IMG/VR virus record: IMGVR_UViG_3300025137_000095
Coordinates: 1-39,014 of that record
Origin: a virus
DNA: 39,014 bases
Direction: 5' to 3' (one strand)
In this document: positions 14,186 through 23,300 of the stretch, piece after piece
Position numbering within the stretch: position 1 is the stretch's first letter
How the letters are laid out: every line of letters begins with the position of its first letter
The notes under the pieces: model-generated
Database searches by the model: none
What the model was told of the DNA's origin: nothing
Seen by the model: the letters and a program-made list of their open reading frames with translations, nothing else
Translations under genes and position numbers: made by a program

Positions 14186-14236
14186 CTGCGGCTAGGCATA
14201 AGCTGAAACGGGTGTGTACCGACACCTTTGCCGCAG
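14186..14236 (+). repeat. Nested inverted repeat in the gap before the primase
   Basis: An outer 7-bp pair CTGCGGC (14186-14192) / GCCGCAG (14230-14236) encloses an inner hairpin GGTGT (14211-14215) / ACACC (14222-14226) with a 6-base loop. It occupies most of the 89-base gap between the ssDNA-binding protein and the primase. No T-run follows. It could be a structured leader RNA controlling the primase, which has no clear ribosome binding site, or a DNA structure used in replication. I do not recognise a known riboswitch. Confidence 0.5.
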
Positions 14237-14260
14237 TGTCTCTCGGTTTTGGTGTTAGTT

Positions 14261-17032
14261 ATGGATGTAAAAAGTTTTTTGAAAGGTGCGTTAGCGAGCG
14301 AAGGTCACTATTGTGTATTTGCTTTTCGCACCCACGATGATCGTAGAGTACAAAAATTTTACGATACAATAGATCAAGTTGTAGATGTCGCAGAAAATCT
14401 AGACGCAGAGGGTTATGACGTATACTACGCGCTTGCTACGTTTAACGATGCAGGTTCACGCAAGGTAGACAATGTTAAATATCTAAACTCTTTCTTTCTG
14501 GATCTGGATTGCGGTGCAAGTAAAGACTACGCGACGCAAGGTGACGCTATTACAGCGCTCCGGGGGTTCTGTAAGAAGTTATCTTTACCTAAACCTGTTA
14601 TGGTAAACTCCGGTCACGGTGTACATGTATACTGGATGCTGGATGCACCTGTGTGTCTAGACGACTGGCTAACTGTGTCAGAGCGGCTAAAAAAACTATG
14701 TGCAGATCACGGTTTACTGGCTGATCCTGCGGTCACAGCAGACGCTGCACGGGTGTTACGTATACCTACCACACACAACTATAAAAAAGACCCACCTGCC
14801 CCTGTTAACTTTGTATTTGCTGATACAGTCAACACGGTAAACTTCGATAGTTTTTCTGAGTTATTAGGCAATGACCCTGTGTCCATACCCAAGAAGTATG
14901 TGCCAGAAACAAACAGTGCTTTCAGAGATGCTTTGAATAGTAATATAGAAAGCACATTCAGAGAGATAATACGTAAGACACAGGAGAAACGCGGCTGTCA
15001 GCATCTGAAGCACATACTTAAAAATCAGGAAGAATGTAGCGAGCCTATGTGGAGAGCAGGGTTATCTATAGCTAAGTTCTGCACGGACTCACATGATGCC
15101 ATACATGCAATATCAAAAAATCATGCTGACTACACAGCACATGACACTCAGAAAAAGGTAGATCTTATAAAAGGCCCGTATCTGTGCAACACGTTTGATG
15201 AATACGAGTCTGGCATATGCTCCGAGTGTCCACACTGGGGCAAGATAAAGTCACCCATAAATCTTGGTATGCGTGTGATAGAGGCCGAAGAATCAGAAAA
15301 TGTTTTTGAGGGTGCTGATGAAGAGCATGTTATTCCAACGTACCCACGTCCATACTTCCGTGGTTTAAATGGCGGTATCTATGTACGGACTACGAATAGC
15401 GAAGGGGACCCTGACGAGAAGTTAATATACCATAACGACTTATACGTTGTTAAAAGAATACGTGACGTGGAGCTGGGCGAATCTGTAGTTATGCGCCTGC
15501 ACTTACCAAGAGACGGGGTACGCGAGTTCACTTTACCTCTTACTGCGGTTACTTCCAGAGAAGAGTTTCGTAAATATATGTCCATGCAAGGCGTGGCGGT
15601 TACAAAAATGGATGAGATTATGAGTTATACTACAACATGGGTTAATGAATTACAGGCTAACAGTGTTGCGGATGAATCCCACAGACAATTTGGTTGGGTA
15701 GATGATGAGTGTAGCGCTTTCGTACTTGGTGATAAAACAATATATAAAGATAGAATAGAGTATAACCCACCCTCTCCACAAACCACAGCTTTGTTTCCAC
15801 TCTTTGAACCTCGCGGAACATATGACGAGTGGAAGGATATGATAAGCTTCTACAACCGTGATGGATTTGAAATGGAGCAGTTCGTAGTAGGTGTGTCTTT
15901 TGGCTCCGTCCTAATGAATTTTGCGTCAATAAATTGTGCTAATTTGCATCTTCATGGTGAGACTGGTGTAGGTAAAACTACTGCCGTACAGACAGGGCTA
16001 ACTTTATGGGGTAATCCCGAAGACCTTATGACTCATGAAAACGATACTCTTAACACCAGAATGAACAGGGGAGAAGTTTACCATAACTTACCATTGCTCA
16101 TGGATGAAATAACCAACACCCCCGGCAGGCAGTTAAGCGTGCTTGCATATCAACTTACAGGTGGTAGACAACGAGGGCGTATGGCTAGTGGAAGTAATAC
16201 TGAGCGGTATCGTGGTAAGCCGTGGCGTTTATTATCAATAACAACAGCTAACGCTAGTATAGTAGAGCGAATTAGCATGATTAAATCTATGCCAAAAGCG
16301 GAGGCACAACGTATTCTAGAGTATCGTGTCAAAGAACAAACTTTTAGCACCACAAAAGAAACGCATGAATACAGATTGAATATGTTAAAAACATACGGTC
16401 ATGCAGGCATAGAGTACGTACAGTATATAATGAAAGATTTAGATGGGGTTAAAAAACTCCTTACCTCCGTGCAAGAGAAAGTAGACATAAAAGCTGATTT
16501 AAAAGCAGAAAACAGGTTCTGGTCTATATATGTGGCGGCTACAGTTACAGGCCTTATACTCGCAAAACGGGCAAATATTGTTGAGTATGACCCCAAGAAA
16601 GCATTTGATTGGGGCATAGAGCTATTGAAACAAAATAAACGCGGTGTGTCAGATATGAGCATCAGCGTGACAGAAGTTTTAAATGATTACATAAACGAGC
16701 ATTGGGGTAATGTACTGTGGATAAAAAGCACAGATGACCTGCGAAAAAATGAGGCAGAGTCTATAGTTATACCTGAAGTATTACCTAGAGGTAAGTTAGT
16801 TGCACGCTACGAAACAGACTTGAAACGTGCATACTTAGTGCCAAAACCACTTAAGATTTGGTGTGGCGAGCATCAAATAAATTACAGTTCTTTTATTAGT
16901 GACCTTAAAACCAAGATGGGGGCTAGAAAATCTAAAATTAGATTAAGTAAAGGCACACATATGAACCTACCACCAACAGATGTTATAATTGTGGATTGTT
17001 CTGTGGAAAATTTAGATGCTGAAGATACTTGA
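14261..17032 (+). CDS. Primase-helicase: AEP primase fused to DUF927-like ATPase
   Basis: The protein has 923 residues from ATG 14261. The frame is open further (TTG 14228), but that start would lie inside the nested inverted repeat, and neither has a good ribosome binding site. Residues about 60-180 hold archaeo-eukaryotic primase motifs: DLD (81-83), SGHGVHVYW (117-125) and RVLRIPTTHNYK (164-175). A cysteine-rich part (C309, C320, C323, with PHWGKI after it) resembles the zinc-binding region after such primases. The C-terminal half is a DUF927-like ATPase with Walker A GETGVGKT (566-573) and Walker B LLMDE (612-616), ending in a small domain. It would both prime and unwind for the family A polymerase. 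Its end overlaps the next gene by 17 bases. Confidence 0.88.
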   Translation: MDVKSFLKGALASEGHYCVFAFRTHDDRRVQKFYDTIDQVVDVAENLDAEGYDVYYALATFNDAGSRKVDNVKYLNSFFLDLDCGASKDYATQGDAITALRGFCKKLSLPKPVMVNSGHGVHVYWMLDAPVCLDDWLTVSERLKKLCADHGLLADPAVTADAARVLRIPTTHNYKKDPPAPVNFVFADTVNTVNFDSFSELLGNDPVSIPKKYVPETNSAFRDALNSNIESTFREIIRKTQEKRGCQHLKHILKNQEECSEPMWRAGLSIAKFCTDSHDAIHAISKNHADYTAHDTQKKVDLIKGPYLCNTFDEYESGICSECPHWGKIKSPINLGMRVIEAEESENVFEGADEEHVIPTYPRPYFRGLNGGIYVRTTNSEGDPDEKLIYHNDLYVVKRIRDVELGESVVMRLHLPRDGVREFTLPLTAVTSREEFRKYMSMQGVAVTKMDEIMSYTTTWVNELQANSVADESHRQFGWVDDECSAFVLGDKTIYKDRIEYNPPSPQTTALFPLFEPRGTYDEWKDMISFYNRDGFEMEQFVVGVSFGSVLMNFASINCANLHLHGETGVGKTTAVQTGLTLWGNPEDLMTHENDTLNTRMNRGEVYHNLPLLMDEITNTPGRQLSVLAYQLTGGRQRGRMASGSNTERYRGKPWRLLSITTANASIVERISMIKSMPKAEAQRILEYRVKEQTFSTTKETHEYRLNMLKTYGHAGIEYVQYIMKDLDGVKKLLTSVQEKVDIKADLKAENRFWSIYVAATVTGLILAKRANIVEYDPKKAFDWGIELLKQNKRGVSDMSISVTEVLNDYINEHWGNVLWIKSTDDLRKNEAESIVIPEVLPRGKLVARYETDLKRAYLVPKPLKIWCGEHQINYSSFISDLKTKMGARKSKIRLSKGTHMNLPPTDVIIVDCSVENLDAEDT

Positions 17033-17231
17033 TCTTGATCCTGATGGGGTAAGAATAGTGGTAAACTGGGATAATATGCAGGTAAACGCCTCAATTTTTA
17101 TACCATGCGTAAATATTACTAAAGCAAAAGAACAGGCTAAAGGTGTAGCAAAGTTAAAAGAGTGGAAAATAATAACGCGTGTAGTTATAGAAGATAACAA
17201 ATTAGGCTTGCGAGTTTGGAGAATGACGTGA
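17016..17231 (+). CDS. Small hypothetical protein at the end of the early arm
   Basis: The protein has 71 residues and starts within the end of the primase gene. It is a mix of strands and helix: ILDLDPDGVRIVVNWDNMQV, then INITKAK-type helix, then a strand (KIITRVVIED). No motif is recognised. The last gene of the rightward arm, it lies about 50 bases before the terminator hairpin. The overlap and the clean open frame support it as real, and I have a weak impression that similar short proteins occur in other marine phages. Confidence 0.6.
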   Translation: MLKILDLDPDGVRIVVNWDNMQVNASIFIPCVNITKAKEQAKGVAKLKEWKIITRVVIEDNKLGLRVWRMT

Positions 17232-17283
17232 TAACATGTTTGGGACAGTTTCCTCCCAAGAATTGTCGTTCTCCCTTAACTCA

Positions 17284-17307
17284 CCCCTCGCTTCGGCGGG
17301 GGGTTTT
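17284..17307 (+). terminator. Intrinsic terminator of the rightward arm
   Basis: CCCCTCGC (17284-17291), loop TTCG, and GCGGGGGG (17296-17303) form an 8-bp stem (one T-G pair) followed by TTTT (17304-17307). The UUCG tetraloop is exceptionally stable. It stands between the last rightward gene and the stop codon of the last leftward gene (17310). On the opposite strand no T-run follows, so it would terminate leftward transcription less well. Confidence 0.9.
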
Positions 17308-17309
17308 CT

Positions 17310-20300
17310 CTAATCATCGAATACCCCATACTGACTATACTCTGCTACATGGTTTTGTAAAATCATCCGCATGTTAGGGCTAAGTGTAACCCCGTTGTGC
17401 ATTTTAATTGTACTGCGCATGTGACCTGCTAAAGATCTTTTTATACTGGATGGGGTTATGGCAGCGGTAGGATGTCTACTGTTAAACTTAGCTATATCGT
17501 TAAACACATCAGATACATCATCGCCAAAACGTAACCCAACATAATATCTTTTAAGTAGTTTTGTGCGTTTGGTATTTACCGTGCGGTCTATTCGTTTAAT
17601 AGCCTGATTCTGTTCTTGCGCTAATGTATAGTCTGTAGGTGGAAAACCTATCATCTGTGCTATCAATCCACCGGTAGTAACATCATCAAGAATAGGATCA
17701 CCACGTCTAGTGAGTATACCTTTGTCTCTTGCATACCTACCAATAACCGGCGTGCCTTTTACAAGATTGCGTACAGCCGCAGGTAGCATGGCTTCTATAC
17801 CACGCTCTACATTGCCATCTTCAGATAATATATCTTTCATACCTCTGCCATAGGAACTAGCCACACTCCAAGCAGGTCCGCCTGCAATCTCAAATACTCT
17901 TTCTGGAACGGAGGCTCCGGCATTGTATGGGTTATCACGGTATAACAAGTTAGACAGTCCGATACGTGAGGATATATCTGTACCTAACAAAGCAGTAACC
18001 GGTCCTTTGTAAGCAAACTCTCCAATATGTTTACGCAATATTGTCTCTGCATCATCTTCGTCATCATCCAAGAACAGATTAGCCATTAACAGAACACCAC
18101 CAACAATTGGCATACCTTGCACGCCTGCTAGTAATGCAGAAGCAAGTGCTATACCGAAGAATTGCTCTCTTGCTGCACGTATTTCTTCTGGGGTGTATTT
18201 CTTAGAGTTCTTCATAGACCTAAGAGCTGCGTCACCAGTCTTGAACAGGGTGTAGTACATTTGCACGCCATAGCCTTTATACATCATGGCTACACGCCCG
18301 ATACCCTGTTGAGCAAAACGCCCTGTAGTTGCCAGTGCAGCACCACCATTCATTTCCTGCGCCATGCGTAGAGCTTCTTGTGCTGCCTCTTGTTGCACTT
18401 TTTCGGTATTAATATCCTCTCCTTTTGCCTCACGACTTTGTATTTCAAGATCATACGCAGATATTAGCGCTGTCTGCCTGTTAAAGCTTTCTTGCACGTG
18501 AAACACAAGTGCGCCCCAAGCGTTTACTTTTTCATAAAAACTTCTGGCACGGCCTGTCTGATCAATACCTAACGTGTCATAGAATAATGACCGATTGAGT
18601 AGCCCTCTGTCCCCTGCTGTCTGGACAAGCACAGTAAGACGCTCAAGCTCTTTACGTTTTTTATCGGTAAGGTTTAGATCCTTACGAACTACCAGTTTAC
18701 CGTCGATAGTTTCATAATAGTTGTCTATGGACGGCGTGCCTTTAACTTCTCTATTAGCTGCTTTTGGATCTATCTCAGATATCTTACGATTAAAACCACT
18801 ACCGGTTATTAGTGACATTGCTTTTCCAATAGCTTTGCCAGATGCCGCTATGCCTAGTTGTTTTCTATACTTACCATTCAACATTGGACCCATGACGAGG
18901 GGTATCTGAGATGCGTTAACCACCGCAGAAGACACGTTAAATCCAATAGTGCCTAAGAAAGCTATGCGGTTAGCCTGTGCCGCAGCTCTATTTAATAATG
19001 TGTTTGGAGGGTTACGTGCAAACTTGGAACGCTCTAACAACTCGTTCACTACACTTCTAGCAGCTCTGGCCTCTGTCGGATTATCATAAGTATTAGCTTT
19101 TAACGCATCCGTTAATTTGCTGTCTATACCTCTAATTTTGTTGCCATATTTTATACGTTGTACTTGCCTTGTTAAATCATAAGCCCTAGAGCGAAAAGCC
19201 TCAAACGCGTCTCTGTCGAAACCTAGTTCACCTTTTTGATCTCTGCCACCACGTTTTTGCATCGACTTAGCAAAAGATGTTTCTGGGAGTGTCTTAATAA
19301 ACAACCCCATAATTTCTTTAACTTGTTCGTTGTGTGCATCTACTTCTGCTTTAGTGGCGCCTTTTGCCGGTTTAGACTTTCCTAATATTTCTAAAGTTTG
19401 CTCTACAAAAGAACCGGGTGTTGGACTTGAGAAAGTGATGTTGTCTGCGCTATCGTACAGATCCATATCTTTTACCGCAGCACCGTTTTTGTCCCGCACT
19501 ACATTTCCATCATTATCTACTTTATCAGAAACTCTCGGGTCTTGATTTAGTTCAGCAATACGTCTAGCTCTAGCAGTATCAGTTACAAAAGACTCGTACA
19601 CGTTCTCGGTGCTTTTACCGTCGGAAGCTTTGTATTTTATCCATATGTCACCTGTACGAGTTAACGGAAAGTATGGTCTTATACCTTCGTTATCAAATAT
19701 TTGCTCCATTACGCTCTTTTTAAAATTAGCCTTATCTTCTGGAGTTACATCTCCTACTAGATCATCTACTCTGCCCTCTACTACAGCTTTTAAATCTCTG
19801 TATATAAGCTGGTAAGCATTGCGCATTTTTATGTACGTAGCCCTCCCATCTGCACCTATACCACCTTTATCAGGTTCTGTAGTCCACCTAGCTTGCATAC
19901 CCTTCCATATGGCTATTTTGTCAGGATCTGTTGTCTTGTATTTTTTAGGCCTTCCTTTAGGTGTTTTTAAGATAGGATCAACACCTTCTAAATACTCTTT
20001 ACCTTTTGCATCTGTTTTTAAAATATCTGTAGGATCTACACCGTTAGTAGTGCTTTCATACACTACGCTATTAAATACATCTGTAACTTCCGAGTTATTT
20101 TTTTGCCACTCTTCAAGAGTTTTTAAAGTGCCGTCAACCTCACCATCTGCTTTGTTGGTGTCACCTATCTGTTGTTCTATGGCCTCCTGCAATTCTATAG
20201 CTGCTTCTTGCAAATTAGGACCATATTTTTTAGTTAGATCAGTAACAGCTTGAAACGGAAGTGCCTGCATAACCACATTCTTTGTAGTGGCTGCTGCACC

Positions 20301-23300
20301 GCCATTAATAAAGTCTGTCACCCTATCTAAAAATTTATCTTTGGATGCGGTATCAGTGGGAGCTTTGAACCCCTGATGCATGTTCTTTATATGGTCAAGC
20401 ACATTATCTTGTATGCTGTACAGAATGTCTGCATCGCGTGTTTCAGGTGATGGTGCAAGTATAGCTTCAAGTAGTTTATCTGTTTCGTTTAAAGCAGATC
20501 CTACAGATTTTGTTTGCATATTCATCTTACGTCTAAAGAAGTTAGCAACAGCATTAAAGAACCGCCGCAACGAGCTAATAGGTTCCCCTTTTACGTTTAT
20601 ACCTGCCAGTTTGCGTTGGAACTCTGGATTGCCAAAGGTCTCTGCTACAAACTCATCTAGATTCTGTGATCCGTATGCAGTATCTAACTTATCTTTAACA
20701 TTGTTAAACAGTGTGTTAAGTTGTTTTGTTAGCGGATGTGACTTGTTGGCTATCGTAGCTGAAGTAGCTGCGTGTGCCATCTCATGCAGTATAGTATGTG
20801 GATTGATACCAGTTTCTGCGTTTAGCACTATTGTATTTGTTTTAGGATCAAAGTATCCGGCAGCAGACTCGCCCGCTGTATTGGTTACAAACTTATTTAC
20901 TTTGACTTTTGTATCGCCTGTAAGTTTGGAAAGTGTAGTGGCTATCTGCTCCACACGTTTACTAGGGGTGGTAATAGCAATGGCCCGGAGCGCATCTGAT
21001 AATCTACCTTGTCTTAACAAGTTACCAACAACTGGATGAGTGGGTATATCTAGATTAACCACAGCATTAGACATAAGATAATCAGGTAAATATTTATCTA
21101 TATCCGCTTGAGTCGCAAATAACTCTTTGTCTTTAAAAGTAGCCCCTTGATCTATTAAGTTTTGTTCCGCTTCCAACGCATTATCAAGATCTATTTCTGC
21201 TTGTCTTTCACGCGCTATTCTAACCGGATCATTTTTCTTGGATCTTAATGCTTTGTGCCGTCTATTGGCAGCTTTCAAAGACTCGGCTTGGTAAGCCATT
21301 AAATTAGTCACCTGCTTATTTGTGCTGTCACTAAGATTTTTTTCTATCCATTTTTTGGCCATTTTGGCTACTTCTGGCCCTGTGCTTGAAAAATACGCAT
21401 ACTCACCATCAGGTGTGCCTTCACCTCTACGATACTGTACGGTAGAGAACTTAGCTTCGTGCGTTATAACTTCAATTGCATCGTTTGGATTTTCTTGTTT
21501 TCTAAAATATAACTGTGCTGCCCTTGCCTCTTTACGCTCGTCTGTTTCTTTTTCTTTCTCCTTGCTTTGTAGTTCGGGTATTTGAGTTCTTAATAATTCA
21601 AGTATTTTTGTATCATCTTCCTTTGTGGTTTCTACATCTAAGGATGCGACTACTGGATCGCCTGCTTCGTTCACAAAGGATACTTTTTTTGCTGGACCGA
21701 ATTTTTGAGTGTAAAACTCTAACTGTCCTGACTCTTCTCTGACTTTTGCAGGGACTGCAGCAACTGCTTTGTCTGCGTCTTTTTTAGTCTTTTTTCTTAC
21801 CTCTTTTTTTATTTCTTCTTTTTCTTTTGTTGTTAACTTCTTGGTTGTTGTTCCTTTAGCAGCTCCTTTAGCAGCTCCTTTAGCAGCTCCTTTAGCAGCT
21901 CCTTTTGCAGCAGTTTTCTTACCTGCAGGCACCACAGTTGTAGCAGCTTGTTTTGTAATTTCGTCTATGGCTTCAATAGCTTGCTCTGAAGCTTTTGCCC
22001 TTTGTTTAGGAGTTAAATCATCTCTAGCTTCTCTACGAGCTTCAGTGGTTTCAAGTATAGTTGTTAATCTGTCTTTATTTTTTTGTGGTATGTTTTCATC
22101 TGCTGAGAGTTTTTCTCTTATTTTTCTGGCGGCGGCAGGTGTTGTTTTTCTAGCAGCCGCCATTAGTTTATCAAGACTACTCTGTTCAACTTGAATAGGT
22201 TCAACTGGTGTTTCTAAAGTTACGTCTCTCCTTCTCGCGCCCGTGACATCAACTGTCCTAACACGTTCTGGTGTGGTAGTAGTCTCCTGTGCCGCCGCCG
22301 GGGCTGCTTCTGGTTCTGGTGCAGCTTCTGGAGCAGGTGTGACGACCTCTCGCGCAGCTAATGTGGCCGCTAACGCTTTTTTTGCATCTGCGAGGAGTCT
22401 ATGCCCTGAAATTATTTGTCTGTTATTGTCATTTGTATCAAACGCACGCCATGCAGCTCCTGTGCGATTTTCTAAAACTATGTTTGGTTGGCCTTCCACA
22501 GAAGATCTTGCAGCTTTGCCAGCTAACGAATCCGCTTTACTAATTTTATTGAATGTAAGTTTTGGCGCTGCATCCTCTGCCCCGTCACGTCTGCGTTGTT
22601 GTTCAACTTTTCTTAGCTCTGCATCAACTTCTCTAAAACTTTTTTTCTTTGTGTCCGGTGCAGTTTCCTCTACTGGTGCAGCTTCTGTTCTTACTTCTGT
22701 CTCTGGCACATCTGATTTAGAAAGAATAGTTGCTTGTTCTAATATTCCAGCAAAACGATTACTAGCTTCTTCTGACGTTATTTTACCCGCTTTTAAGTCT
22801 TCTCTTACTTTCAAACCCGCTAGAACTTGCTCTGTTGTAAAGTTAAATTGCGTTCTAAATTCTTTTTCTGTTTGTTTTGCTGTTTTTTTGATGTCAAAAA
22901 CATATACCTCTGGCACAACAGGTGTTTCTCCGACCGCCGCATCTTTTTCAGTAGCCGTGCCTTCAATAATGTCTTCATCGGCTGCTGTGTCTGCTGGAAC
23001 GCCTTCTTTAGCAGCGTCTTCCTCCATTTTCTTACGAGCTGCCGCTGTTGCTCTGGCTGCTGCTTTTTTCTCGGCGTTTTCAGCTCTAGCATCCGCAGCG
23101 ATATCTTCAATTGTTCCAGCTTTCTCTGGTGCTGCCGCCACTGCCGCTGCATCTACTTCTTCTACGCTCGCTGCTAACTGACGTAACTCTTCAGATTGTG
23201 CTTCTAGTGCTGTCGCACCTTCTGGGGCGGTTGGGCCTCCCTCTGGAGTAGGTAAAAGTGGTTTTTCTTCTGGAGCAGAAAGAAGGTCTACATCCTGTGA

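Noticed and set aside
14186-14236. Known riboswitch (for example cobalamin) before the primase
   Set aside because: No conserved riboswitch core sequence can be recognised; only the stems are visible.
14228-14260. TTG start for the primase
   Set aside because: It begins inside the nested inverted repeat and adds a hydrophobic lead not expected for this family; ATG 14261 directly precedes the protein's normal sequence, although its ribosome binding site is also weak.
20380-21039. 219-codon + strand frame opposite the zincin region
   Set aside because: Shadow of the giant gene; Ser/Leu/Val-rich composition typical of antisense reading, and no motif.
21853-21912. Short repeats as a CRISPR array
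   Set aside because: The units are contiguous 12-mers without spacers and lie in frame within a coding region.
22243-23181. 312-codon open frame on the + strand opposite the giant internal protein
   Set aside because: It lies entirely antisense to a clear coding region; its Ser/Ala-rich product mirrors the low-complexity Ala/Glu/Lys stretch, and it has no ribosome binding site or neighbours.
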